23,849 bases of DNA from Erysipelotrichaceae bacterium (GTDB lineage: Bacteria > Bacillota_I > Bacilli_A > Erysipelotrichales > Erysipelotrichaceae): contig JAFWFB010000088.1 in the NCBI GenBank assembly GCA_017512625.1, forward strand, positions 1 to 23,849. Direction: 5' to 3'. Each line of letters starts with the position of its first letter. The first letter of the stretch is position 1. The position numbers and the translations under genes were made by a program. Shown in pieces: positions 1 to 7,319 of this stretch. A model generated the notes under the pieces. That model had not been told where the DNA came from. It ran no database searches and was given only the letters and a program-made list of their open reading frames with translations.

Positions 1-578
1 ATGCATACCCGGCGATCACCTAAGATCTCATTTAAAAGGGCGATGGTCTTGCTTAGACGGTGAGGAGACTCATAGAAGATCATCGTGAAAGGATAATATT
101 TAAGTTCTTCCAGCTCTCTGGTGGCAGCGGAAGCTTTAGCATTCAAAAAACCATAAAAAAGATAGTGGTTGGCAGGTAGACCTGAAGCAACCAAGGCATC
201 AATGGCAGCATTGGCACCACTGATCGGAACCACATTGATATCGTTTTCGATGCACTGGGAAACGATCTCATAACCCGGATCACTGACTAATGGATATCCC
301 GCGTCACTGATCAGGGCAACATCGTTTCCTTCCAAAAGGACCTCGATCAGTCCCTTGGCACTGTTTTCTTCGTTGAAGTTATGATAAGCGACCGTCCTGG
401 TACTTATAGCAAAACTATCCAGCAGATTCCTGGATGTCCTGGTATCTTCGCAAGCGATCAAGGAGACATTTTTAAGGATCTCGATCGCTCTTGGAGTCAG
501 TTCCTGTCTGTTTCCGATCGGTGTCGCAACCAGATAGAGCGTACTGTTGGTATTATGAAAACTCTTTTGTCTATTCAT
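1..578 (-). CDS. rsmI: 16S rRNA (cytidine1402-2'-O)-methyltransferase, 3' end cut off
   Basis: RsmI uses S-adenosylmethionine to methylate the ribose of C1402 in the 16S rRNA decoding centre. About 192 residues are visible of a family of roughly 280. I translated this by hand from the minus strand. Near the N-terminus is LYLVATPIGN, followed by an IACEDTRTSRNLL stretch, a YHNFNE segment, ALISDAGYPLVSDPGYE (the family's SDAGTP-SDPG signature, here with Tyr for Thr), SGANAAIDALVASGLP, a GFLNAK segment and YESPHRL. The frame is open to the window edge, so the gene continues to the left of position 1. The ATG at 576-578 lies inside the last codons of ricT (8-nt overlap), which implies translational coupling. 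Adjacency to ricT matches the Bacillus yaaT...yabC region, although yabA and yazA are missing between them. Assignment is firm. Confidence 0.95.
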   Translation of the reverse strand, partial: MNRQKSFHNTNSTLYLVATPIGNRQELTPRAIEILKNVSLIACEDTRTSRNLLDSFAISTRTVAYHNFNEENSAKGLIEVLLEGNDVALISDAGYPLVSDPGYEIVSQCIENDINVVPISGANAAIDALVASGLPANHYLFYGFLNAKASAATRELEELKYYPFTMIFYESPHRLSKTIALLNEILGDRRVC

Positions 579-1428
579 TGACGATCTCGTTTTCCGCTAC
601 TTCGTTGTCCTTGGCTTCAATGGCCTTGTAACGGCCCTTTTTGACCAGTTCATCGATCGTTACATTGAGACTGCTGTTCGGGTTTTCCAGATGACAGATG
701 CCGGTAAGAACATTGACTCCGGTAAAACGGTACTGTTCCTTGTTATAGGTGACCTGAGCATTGAGCTTAGGCAGTTTGCTTTTAATGGAGGAGTAGATCT
801 CATCCTCATATTTGAGGCAGCACATCAGCTTTCCGCAATGTCCGCTTAACTTGGCGATATTAAGTGCCAGTCCCTGATTTTTAGCCATGTTGATGGAGAC
901 CATGTCAAAGCTGTTGATAAAGCCTCTACAGCACAATTCCCTGCCACAAGTGCCGATACCGCCGATCATCTTGGCCTTATCCCTGGCACCGATCTGGCGC
1001 AGGTCGATCCTGCACTTGAAAATGGCAGCCAGTACCTTGAGCAGTTCCCTGAAGTCGACCCGGTCATCAGCTACATAGATGAAGGTGATCTTGGCCCTAT
1101 CCAAGGTATACTCGGCACTGATGACATTCATCTGCAGCTTCAGCTTATCGGCTTCACGCTGACAGATGGCCATTGCGCTTTTTGCGTCCTTGCGGTTGCG
1201 TTCGAAATTCTTGATGTCGAAGTAGCTGGCTTTACGTAAGATCGGCTTGATCTCCATGCCTTCCTGAAGGTTATGGGTATCGCTTAATTCACTGACGCAA
1301 ACTCCCAGCTCGACTCCCCGGTTGGTCTCGACAACTACTTTATCGTCGATATGGATGTTCTCCAGATCCGTCTTAAAAGTATATGATTTATTGGTCGTAT
1401 CAAATTTGATGTTGGTATATTTTTCCAT
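571..1428 (-). CDS. ricT: PSP1-domain regulatory iron-sulfur protein RicT (YaaT)
   Basis: The 285-residue protein is close to the length of Bacillus YaaT/RicT. It carries the PSP1 signature: RIDLRQIGARDKAKMIGGIG, then CGRELCC, then ISGHCGK-like LSGHCGKLMCCLKYE. The cysteines in CGRELCC and HCGKLMCC are those implicated in Fe-S ligation in the family. In Bacillus, RicT works with RicA and RicF as the Y-complex that adjusts RNase Y cleavage and affects sporulation and competence. That role is known for the family; nothing here shows RicA or RicF, which must lie elsewhere if present. The C-terminal ~35 residues are acidic and not conserved. The ATG at 1426-1428 has only a weak AAAGAAAG upstream, and a small hairpin lies in the leader (1455-1471). 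Transcription probably starts at its own promoter just after the holB terminator. Confidence 0.95.
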   Translation of the reverse strand: MEKYTNIKFDTTNKSYTFKTDLENIHIDDKVVVETNRGVELGVCVSELSDTHNLQEGMEIKPILRKASYFDIKNFERNRKDAKSAMAICQREADKLKLQMNVISAEYTLDRAKITFIYVADDRVDFRELLKVLAAIFKCRIDLRQIGARDKAKMIGGIGTCGRELCCRGFINSFDMVSINMAKNQGLALNIAKLSGHCGKLMCCLKYEDEIYSSIKSKLPKLNAQVTYNKEQYRFTGVNVLTGICHLENPNSSLNVTIDELVKKGRYKAIEAKDNEVAENEIVNE

Positions 1429-1487
1429 AAACTAATCTTTCTTTATATATTTTAACAAAGCAAAACTTTGTACTTTTTGTATCATTA

Positions 1488-1515
1488 ATTATAACATTTT
1501 TCCCACTCGAAACAA
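1488..1515 (-). promoter_or_regulatory. Promoter for ricT-rsmI
   Basis: Reading the minus strand there is a perfect extended -10 (TGTTATAAT, -10 hexamer at 1493-1488) and a TTGTTT -35 at 1515-1510, with a 16-bp spacer. The predicted start is near 1481, giving a leader of about 50 nt that contains the hairpin ACAAAG-CAAAA-CTTTGT at 1455-1471. The -35 overlaps the T-tract of the holB terminator. Confidence 0.65.
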
Positions 1516-1535
1516 AAAACCGGTCTATGCCGGTG
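1513..1535 (-). terminator. Rho-independent terminator after holB
   Basis: On the minus strand, ACCGG and CCGGT (1534-1530 and 1523-1519) pair around a 6-nt loop and are followed by a run of six T, beginning 3 nt after the holB stop. The stem is only 5 bp, so termination may be partial. Confidence 0.6.
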
Positions 1536-1537
1536 GG

Positions 1538-2509
1538 TCATCTGGCCGCTCTTGATACCAGATAGGCGAATTTATCGATCAAAAGGCGGACGTTATAAGG
1601 CTGATGAGCCAGCTTTTTGATCTTTAAGATAGCTTTTTGAAGTCTGTTTAGATCGTAGACGGAATTATCCATCCTTACCAGATCCTGATGATAAGCGCCC
1701 TCGAATTCATCCTTGATCCTGACATCCACGATCAGCATCAGCATCATCCTTAAAAACAGCTGCAAGATCGGATATTGCTTATCCGAGATCTTGCGATCCT
1801 TTAATAGGTCGCTGTAAGTATTGATCGCATAGACGATGAATTCATCAGGCTGATCATTGTATTCCAGAAACTTGTCCCTTAACTGCTTGCTTAGACGATA
1901 GACATCTTCCTCGTAGACCGGAAGATCAGTCGCCAGTCTTGATAACAGATAGGCATCGTCCTCTTTAAAGCCATCAGCAGCATAAGCACTGTAGATCTCT
2001 ACGCTACTGCGGCTTTTGAACTCAATGATCTCGCAACGGCTGACGATGGTTTTAAGCAAGCCATTGATATCGTCACTGATCAGTATCGCGTAGATGCCCG
2101 GACGCGGCTCCTCCAGAAACTTAAGCAGGGAATTTAGGACCTTGGTCGAGGAGTTGTTGACATTGTTGATGACATAGACCTTCTTGCCTGATAATTCCAG
2201 TCCGCTTAGATTGAAACGGGACATCAGGTCTTCGACCTGCTCGGTCTTTACAGTATCACTGTCACCGTCCATGACGATGACATCATAGTAGTTTCCGGCC
2301 TTGATGCGCTGATAGATGGCATCATTCTCATCAACCAGCTGATCTTTGTCCTGGACGATCGAAGCCGCCAATAATAAAGCAGCATCCATCTTCAAAGCAT
2401 TCCGGTTTCCGGAAAAAAGGATGCTATGAGCCAGATGCTGGTTTTTGAGCGCGTTATTAAGCAACCGGTAGACCCGGTTTTGTTCTTGCTTTAATGTCTG
2501 GTTTATCAT
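1538..2509 (-). CDS. holB: DNA polymerase III subunit delta'
   Basis: The 323-residue clamp-loader subunit delta' helps load the sliding clamp during replication. Visible marks are the N-terminal HLAHSILFSGN segment where a P-loop would be (degenerate, as expected for delta', which does not bind ATP productively), the sensor-like LNSLLKFLEEP motif, and the SRC motif in IVSRCEIIEF. Family members usually have a small zinc-binding module with four cysteines before a GNHPD motif. Here the region has no cysteines and reads RIKAGNYYD, so the zinc module is lost. The start codon overlaps the tmk stop by 4 nt (ATGA), showing coupling, and the tmk-holB pairing agrees with other Bacillota. The C-terminal collar domain is poorly conserved. 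Confidence 0.9.
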   Translation of the reverse strand: MINQTLKQEQNRVYRLLNNALKNQHLAHSILFSGNRNALKMDAALLLAASIVQDKDQLVDENDAIYQRIKAGNYYDVIVMDGDSDTVKTEQVEDLMSRFNLSGLELSGKKVYVINNVNNSSTKVLNSLLKFLEEPRPGIYAILISDDINGLLKTIVSRCEIIEFKSRSSVEIYSAYAADGFKEDDAYLLSRLATDLPVYEEDVYRLSKQLRDKFLEYNDQPDEFIVYAINTYSDLLKDRKISDKQYPILQLFLRMMLMLIVDVRIKDEFEGAYHQDLVRMDNSVYDLNRLQKAILKIKKLAHQPYNVRLLIDKFAYLVSRAAR

Positions 2510-3126
2510 AACCGGTCCATGATGACTTCAAGGCAATCGGAAAGGACTTTCTCGATTGGATTCGAAGCATCGATGCATACGATGCGGTCTTTAAAGACTC
2601 TTTTGACTTCAGCGTAACCCTGAGATACCCGGTGATGGAATTCGATGGATTCCAGATCGAGTCGATCCTTGAAATCACGGCCGGAGATCCGCTTTAGTCC
2701 TTCAGCCTCATCGATATCCAAAAAGATCGTCAGATCAGGCATGACACCATCGATGGCAAATTCATTGATCTTTAAAACCTCATCAAAGCCAATATTGCGG
2801 CCATAGCCCTGATAAGCCAGGGAAGAATCCAGAAATCTTTCGCAAAGAACGATCTTATTGGCTTGTAAAGCCGGGATCACTCTTTCTACCAGGTGCTGAC
2901 GACGGCTTGCGGCATAAAGCAAAGCTTCGGTCCTGGCATCCATGGCTGTATTCTTCGGGTCGAGGATGACCTTGCGGATCTGCTCCGCAATATCAATGCC
3001 TCCCGGTTCACGGGTGTGAACGACTTCATAGCCCTTCTTGGCCAGTTCTGTTTCCAGCAGGTCAGCAATGGTGGTTTTACCGGAACCATCAGGTCCTTCT
3101 AAAGTAATAAATAAGCCTTTTTTCAT
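2506..3126 (-). CDS. tmk: Thymidylate kinase
   Basis: Tmk phosphorylates dTMP to dTDP using ATP in the cytoplasm, a required step of dTTP synthesis. The 206-residue length is typical. The P-loop GPDGSGKTT is at about residues 11-19. HTREPGG follows near residue 38 (the dTMP-binding segment), and CERFLDSSLAYQGYGR near residue 95 matches the family's DR-Y-x-x-SSxAYQGxGR block, with Glu instead of the usual Asp before Arg. ISGRDFKDRLD near residue 150 is the lid region. The gene starts 2 bases after the stop codon of the upstream small gene and overlaps holB at its end, so it sits in the middle of a coupled operon. Confidence 0.96.
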   Translation of the reverse strand: MKKGLFITLEGPDGSGKTTIADLLETELAKKGYEVVHTREPGGIDIAEQIRKVILDPKNTAMDARTEALLYAASRRQHLVERVIPALQANKIVLCERFLDSSLAYQGYGRNIGFDEVLKINEFAIDGVMPDLTIFLDIDEAEGLKRISGRDFKDRLDLESIEFHHRVSQGYAEVKRVFKDRIVCIDASNPIEKVLSDCLEVIMDRL

Positions 3127-3127
3127 A

Positions 3128-3451
3128 TCAGTTCATCTTTTTGATATTCTTCTTAAAGAATTCATCGAAAGCATTCATCATCTTCTGGCGCAGCTGATCA
3201 TATTCCTTTTCACTCAGCTGCAGCTTGTTGTCACCGACGATCTTGAAATCGATATCCTCCGCATCGAGATGTCTCAAAGGATTGATCAGAAGATCGCTCT
3301 GGTAAACTTCCATGAGTTCATCGAAAAAGTCTGCACTGATCAGTACATATTTTTCTTCAGCATCCTCACTGATGATCAGACCTTCTTCATCGACTAAAGA
3401 AGAAAGGTCATTCAGCTTTTCTTTCAATTCATTAAGTTCTATTTTCTGCAT
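3128..3451 (-). CDS. Small acidic protein with a Phd/YefM-like N-terminal half, function unknown
   Basis: This 107-residue acidic protein is not one I recognise by name. The first ~50 residues read like the Phd/YefM antitoxin fold: an N-terminal helix ending in LNELKEKLNDL, a short strand GLIISEDAEEKYVLIS (compare the family's 'vitrngkpvaVlis' pattern), then a helix beginning ADFFDELMEVY. The C-terminal half is charged and ends in a basic tail, KKNIKKMN. No toxin gene is adjacent: the downstream neighbour is tmk and the upstream one queT, with 1-nt and 17-nt gaps. In Bacillus this place downstream or upstream of tmk is held by yaaQ, to which this protein shows no resemblance. It could be a domesticated antitoxin-like DNA-binding regulator or an unrelated small protein; similarity is judged by eye only. 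Confidence 0.75.
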   Translation of the reverse strand: MQKIELNELKEKLNDLSSLVDEEGLIISEDAEEKYVLISADFFDELMEVYQSDLLINPLRHLDAEDIDFKIVGDNKLQLSEKEYDQLRQKMMNAFDEFFKKNIKKMN

Positions 3452-3468
3452 ACTCTTATTTTAGCACA

Positions 3469-3981
3469 TCAATCACTGACAACTTTTTTAAGACGACCAT
3501 GAAGCAATTCGCCGATGATCAAAACGATGACGGTCTCGCTGATAAAGATCGAGGTAAAGTTGTAGAGAAATCCGAGAAACATGTTGCCGACAAAAAACAG
3601 GTAAGTCAGTTCGATTCCGATGATGATGCCGTTAACGATTCCCGGCATCAGGTCAGAAAGCCAGCTGATGCCCTTATATCTGACTCCCCTAAAGCGGTAC
3701 ATCAGCTCTCCTGCCAGATAGGTAGCAAAGGTTCCGAAAATGATATCGACGATACCGATCGGATTAAGAGCGGTCAATACACCAACCATGTTGGTGATAA
3801 AACATCCTAAGGTCAGACCATAGATATACTTGCGGTCGATCAGGCAAAGGATCATCAATGCTTCCCCGATCCGAAACTGGATCGTCATGAAGACGAATTC
3901 GCCCAAAAGCATGTTTACAGCGGTATAGATCAGCGCCACAGCAACGATCTTGGTGATGGTGTTGATTTGTTTAGTTTTCAT
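3469..3981 (-). CDS. queT: QueT-family ECF transporter substrate-binding (S) component
   Basis: QueT proteins are small membrane subunits of energy-coupling factor importers, predicted to take up queuosine precursors for tRNA modification. The 170-residue protein has about five hydrophobic membrane segments, the diagnostic QFRIGEALMIL motif (family: VQFRISEAL) near residue 34, and DIIFGTFATYLAGEL near residue 80. The shared ECF ATPases and T component are not in this window. It overlaps the 3' end of the upstream TPR-like gene by 11 nt, so it is probably coupled to that gene. I see no preQ1 riboswitch, which often precedes queT genes. The substrate is inferred from the family and not shown by the sequence itself. 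Confidence 0.88.
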   Translation of the reverse strand: MKTKQINTITKIVAVALIYTAVNMLLGEFVFMTIQFRIGEALMILCLIDRKYIYGLTLGCFITNMVGVLTALNPIGIVDIIFGTFATYLAGELMYRFRGVRYKGISWLSDLMPGIVNGIIIGIELTYLFFVGNMFLGFLYNFTSIFISETVIVLIIGELLHGRLKKVVSD

Positions 3982-4777
3982 ATCTTCTGCTTTCCAACGC
4001 TAACTTGCTGATGACCGTAAAGATATTAGGTGTCTCTTCAAAACTGTTGCGCAATGATTCAAAGGAATAAAACAGATCGTCATTTTCTTTATATTCCGGG
4101 TTGTCCAGATAAGTCAGGGCTTCCGGATAATCACGGATAAACTCATGAACGACTTCCGGAAGATCACGGCTGTTGCGGTTTTTGATCATAACCTGTATGT
4201 AGAGCAGGTAGGATAAAGGATTAGCGAATCCTTCTTCCAGGTAGATCTTTCTGATCTTTTCTTCATCCTCGAAATAGGAATAAAGCAGGATCAGTTGGGT
4301 CATTCCGAAACGTTTCTCATTCTCATCGACCCTCATCAGTCTCTCTTCCAATGCAATGGCTTTTTTGAGGTTACGGATGACGGTAAAGTAATTGACTACG
4401 GAATTGATGACCAGACAGGTAGCTGTCCTTTCATAGGAATTGGTCATGAAGCTTTTCAAAGTCTCATCATCGTAATTCAGAAGACTGTTAGCATGCTCAT
4501 ACTGAGCCTGATCGTCTTCATCGAACAGATTGAGGACATAGGCAGCTTCTGCGCAAAACGGATCGATGTTTAGCGCCTGATAGGCTCTTTCGTAAAGGTC
4601 ATCCAGCGAGCGGTCAAACATCATCCTGATGGCCTTCTGATAGCGATCGCTGATCTTTAATTTGTCATAGTACTGGTGATAGTAGCTTTCATCATTAAAG
4701 ATCCTGATGATCTCTTCTGCTTCATCATTCTCGTCAAATCCCAAAGTGTAGAGATAGTCGATCAATGTTTCAGTCAT
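3971..4777 (-). CDS. Tetratricopeptide-like protein of unknown function
   Basis: The 268-residue acidic, helix-rich cytoplasmic protein has no signal peptide or membrane segment. Segments such as LYERAYQALNIDPFCAEAAY (about residues 60-80) and FTVIRNLKKAIALEERLM (about 130-148) have the small/aromatic spacing of tetratricopeptide repeats, which generally act as protein-protein scaffolds. I do not recognise a specific family or catalytic residue. It lies between a Nudix hydrolase (8-nt overlap upstream) and queT (11-nt overlap downstream), so all three should be translated from one mRNA. A partner cannot be named from the sequence. Confidence 0.8.
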   Translation of the reverse strand: MTETLIDYLYTLGFDENDEAEEIIRIFNDESYYHQYYDKLKISDRYQKAIRMMFDRSLDDLYERAYQALNIDPFCAEAAYVLNLFDEDDQAQYEHANSLLNYDDETLKSFMTNSYERTATCLVINSVVNYFTVIRNLKKAIALEERLMRVDENEKRFGMTQLILLYSYFEDEEKIRKIYLEEGFANPLSYLLYIQVMIKNRNSRDLPEVVHEFIRDYPEALTYLDNPEYKENDDLFYSFESLRNSFEETPNIFTVISKLALESRRYEN

Positions 4778-5291
4778 TGTTGCTCCTTAAATGGTACAGC
4801 AAACTCAGCGTTTTGCCATCCACGATCTTGTTCTCCCTGACCAGCTTTTCGATCTCGGATAGGGTATAACGGTATAGCGTTATCCTTTCATCCTCATCGA
4901 AGTCGGTCCCGGCATAAGTATCCGTGGACGCACTATATAAATATATTCTTTCTGAACTGTATCCGCAAGTAGGATAAATATATCCGTGACATACTATATC
5001 CTTGATCTTATAGCCGGTCTCTTCCCTGGTCTCCCTGATGATGGCTTCTAACGGGTCCTCACCCGGTTCCAGCTTGCCAGCCGGAAATTCCAGAAGTTCT
5101 TCCCCAGCTGCGTAACGATACTGTTTTACCAGCAGGTAGTGATCATCATCCTTAACTGCGATACATACGGCTCCCGGATGTAAAACTACTTCGCGGACGC
5201 TTCTGGTACCATCGTCCAGTTCGACCTGATCCTTTACCAGAGTAACGACTCTTCCGTCATAGATCTTTTCCCTATCAATCATTTTTTCCAT
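4770..5291 (-). CDS. nudF: Nudix hydrolase, ADP-ribose pyrophosphatase type
   Basis: The 173-residue protein has a complete Nudix box at about residues 71-94 that fits GX5EX7REUXEEXGU exactly, beginning GKLEPGE and ending RETREETGY. The preceding LVKQYRYAAGEELLEFPAGK is characteristic of the ADP-ribose pyrophosphatase subgroup, which splits ADP-ribose to AMP and ribose 5-phosphate. CGYSSERIYLY after the box also fits that subgroup (family: P..g.s.E..~y). The ATG at 5289-5291 follows GAGG by 6 nt and is a sound start; Met4 is an alternative. It heads the minus-strand operon that runs to tmk and holB. A terminator separates it from the isomerase gene upstream, so it needs its own promoter in 5292-5350, which I could not place confidently. 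Confidence 0.9.
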   Translation of the reverse strand: MEKMIDREKIYDGRVVTLVKDQVELDDGTRSVREVVLHPGAVCIAVKDDDHYLLVKQYRYAAGEELLEFPAGKLEPGEDPLEAIIRETREETGYKIKDIVCHGYIYPTCGYSSERIYLYSASTDTYAGTDFDEDERITLYRYTLSEIEKLVRENKIVDGKTLSLLYHLRSNND

Positions 5292-5350
5292 ATCTTACCT
5301 CAATCTTATTTTACCTTATTTAAGTACCAATTACGGGGCATGACCTAAAC

Positions 5351-5380
5351 AAAAAGAAAACCTCCGTTTCCGGAGGTTTG
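5351..5380 (-). terminator. Terminator of the uvrA-hprK-lgt/ppaX-isomerase operon
   Basis: A 9-bp perfect stem, AAACCTCCG paired with CGGAGGTTT (5358-5366 and 5371-5379), closes a 4-nt loop. On the minus strand it is followed by a T-rich tail (TTTTCTTTTTGTTT), 9 nt past the isomerase stop codon. This is the strongest hairpin on this strand in the first half of the window. Confidence 0.88.
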
Positions 5381-5388
5381 ACTTTGAC

Positions 5389-5859
5389 TTATTTGTATTC
5401 TTCTAAGATCTTTTTCTCAATGGCCTGAACTTCCTTGTAGGCGTTGGAAAGGTATTCCGAACCGGAGAAATCGGTGTTCAGGAAGGCATCGACCATGGCG
5501 ATACCCTTGCGGTTACCATTGAGGAATCCGCCTAATGCCAGCATGTTGCAGTTGTTGATGATACGGCACTGGGCTGCAGTGTAGACACACTCGACCAATC
5601 CGCAATAGACGCCCGGGAATTTGTTGGCGACGATATCGACGCCCATTCCGGTACCGCAGAAGACGATTCCGCGTTCATACTCCTTGTCAGCAACCTTCTT
5701 GGCTACCCGATAACCTACATTGTAGTAGTCAACAGGTGCATCCGGTGCTAAGGTACCGACATCCTCGATCTCATAACCTTCTTCGATCAGATGAGCTTTG
5801 ACTGCTTCCTTGAGGTCAAAGCCGCTTGGATCAGCTCCGATAATTAATCTTTTACTCAT
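5389..5859 (-). CDS. RpiB/LacA/LacB-family sugar-phosphate isomerase, atypical active site
   Basis: The 156-residue protein has the RpiB/LacAB fold signatures: IIGADPSGFDLK at residues 6-17, VDYYNVGYRVA, and IVFCGTGMGVDIVANKFPG at 65-83. The catalytic cysteine (C68) and the phosphate/substrate loop CGTG are kept. Compared with E. coli RpiB, His10 of the DH motif is Pro11 here, the ring-opening His99 of RxHND is Ile101 (RIINN), and the GGRH arginine is absent (SGSEY). It is therefore unlikely to be an ordinary ribose-5-phosphate isomerase. Like LacB or other specialised members, it may act on a different sugar phosphate. It is the last gene of the uvrA-hprK-lgt/ppaX operon, 8 nt after the fusion gene, with a terminator just beyond. 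I leave the symbol blank because the substrate is uncertain. Confidence 0.88.
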   Translation of the reverse strand: MSKRLIIGADPSGFDLKEAVKAHLIEEGYEIEDVGTLAPDAPVDYYNVGYRVAKKVADKEYERGIVFCGTGMGVDIVANKFPGVYCGLVECVYTAAQCRIINNCNMLALGGFLNGNRKGIAMVDAFLNTDFSGSEYLSNAYKEVQAIEKKILEEYK

Positions 5860-5867
5860 ATCCCCTC

Positions 5868-7319
5868 CTATTTTGACTGATAAGTAAAATATCTATCTTC
5901 CTTGATTATTTCCTTGATCTTTCTTAAGTCATCGATATAGACATTGGCTTTAGCATCGACGACGTCTTTTCTCGGTTCATCTTCAGTATAGTACAAAACG
6001 GTAAAGGCATCGACGTTTTTTCCACCCTCGATGTCATCGACCGTATCCCCGACATAGATAACCGCATCGTGGTTATAGCCGTTGCGCTTGTAAAGCAGTT
6101 CGAAGGCTTCCGGATCCGGCTTAGCCTTTTTGACCATCTCGACACCGACTACATCTTCGAAAAGGTCTTCCATTTCAAAGACTCTGAGGTTTTCCCTAAC
6201 GGTGTCGCTGATCTTGCTGGAAACGATCGCCAGATGGTATCCTTCCTGCTTGAGCTCGGTTAAAACTTCTTTCGCGTGCTCCATTGGCTTGTTTACGGAA
6301 GCAAAGATCTCCTTGTTATGTTTCTGATATTCGTCGATCAGTTTATCGACATCCTGTCCCGGGAAATATTGAGGGAATATTTTCCTTAAAGGCGGACCGA
6401 CTACTTCCAGTTTTCTTGCTTCAGTAAAGTTTTCGACCTTGTCGTATTTTTCAAAGAGATGTTCGTAGGAACTTAGGATTCCTTTTTTCGTATCCAGGAT
6501 GGTTCCATCCAGATCAAAGACGATCACCGGCTTATCCTTTTTGATGAAACGGTCATAGACACCGATAAAGCCCAGAAGACCGATCAGGATATAGGTAAGG
6601 GAGGCCAACTGAGCCATCTTGATGCCACCGATATACAAAGGATCGGTACGCTTCATCTCGATAAAGAAGCGGACGACGCCATACCACATTAGATAGGCAT
6701 AGGTCATGTCGCCCCTGCGCTTTGAGGTCTTGCGCAGGAGATAATTGATCAGCACAAAGCCAAGCAGACACAACATTGACTCGTAGAAGAAGACCGGCTC
6801 GTAGTACTTGCCATCGATAAGCATGTAGTTCTTAAACGGAGCAAAGAAGCCGTCAAAGAAGCTTTCCGGTACTTCCCCTCCATGGCATTCGCCATTGATG
6901 AAGTTGCCCCGGCGGCCGATGGCTTGTGCCAATAGCACGCAAGGAAGCAACTGGTCAGCATATTTCAAAAAAGAATAATGATTCTTTTTACAGTAAAGAT
7001 AAGAATAGATAAGACCAACGATGACCCCGCCATGGATTGCCAGACCACCCTTATAGATCTCCAGGAATCTTAAAGGGTTGGCGAGATAGTAGCCGATATC
7101 ACTGAAAAGACAGAACCAGAGTCTCGCTCCGCAGATACCCAGGATCAGCACGCTTAAAAACCAGCTTTCCAGCTTGTCCAGATCATAGCCGGCTTTTTTA
7201 GCATTCTTTCTGCCGAAATAATAGGCAAAAAAGGCACCGGAAACGATCAATACCGCGTAATAGGTGATGCTTAAGCCAAAGATCCTGATCAGGATCCGGC
7301 GTTCAGGAAACAGTTCCAT
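5868..7319 (-). CDS. lgt: Fusion of prolipoprotein diacylglyceryl transferase (Lgt) with a PpaX-like HAD pyrophosphatase
   Basis: This is a single 483-codon frame with two whole domains. Residues 1 to about 258 are Lgt, the membrane enzyme that moves diacylglycerol from phosphatidylglycerol onto the lipobox cysteine. GLAIHGG with His96 and the signature GRRGNFINGE at 135-144 are present, along with about seven membrane segments and ERxEL-type MKRTDPLY near 222. From residue 264 to 483 comes a full HAD phosphatase: DLDGT at 269-273 (nucleophile Asp269), Ser367/368, Lys400 in KAKPDP, and GDTVDD at 425-430. Length and motifs resemble PpaX, which in Bacillus follows hprK and lgt as a separate gene and hydrolyses the pyrophosphate released by HprK phosphorylase. 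The start ATG overlaps the hprK stop by one base (TAATG). The HAD half would face the cytosol after the last membrane helix. Confidence 0.93.
   Translation of the reverse strand: MELFPERRILIRIFGLSITYYAVLIVSGAFFAYYFGRKNAKKAGYDLDKLESWFLSVLILGICGARLWFCLFSDIGYYLANPLRFLEIYKGGLAIHGGVIVGLIYSYLYCKKNHYSFLKYADQLLPCVLLAQAIGRRGNFINGECHGGEVPESFFDGFFAPFKNYMLIDGKYYEPVFFYESMLCLLGFVLINYLLRKTSKRRGDMTYAYLMWYGVVRFFIEMKRTDPLYIGGIKMAQLASLTYILIGLLGFIGVYDRFIKKDKPVIVFDLDGTILDTKKGILSSYEHLFEKYDKVENFTEARKLEVVGPPLRKIFPQYFPGQDVDKLIDEYQKHNKEIFASVNKPMEHAKEVLTELKQEGYHLAIVSSKISDTVRENLRVFEMEDLFEDVVGVEMVKKAKPDPEAFELLYKRNGYNHDAVIYVGDTVDDIEGGKNVDAFTVLYYTEDEPRKDVVDAKANVYIDDLRKIKEIIKEDRYFTYQSK

Noticed and set aside
381..581. Short plus-strand frame within rsmI
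   Set aside because: RsmI motifs are unambiguous on the minus strand here, so the frame is a shadow.
3971..4777. preQ1 riboswitch before queT
   Set aside because: The queT start lies within the previous coding sequence and no preQ1-like hairpin or conserved A-rich tail is visible.
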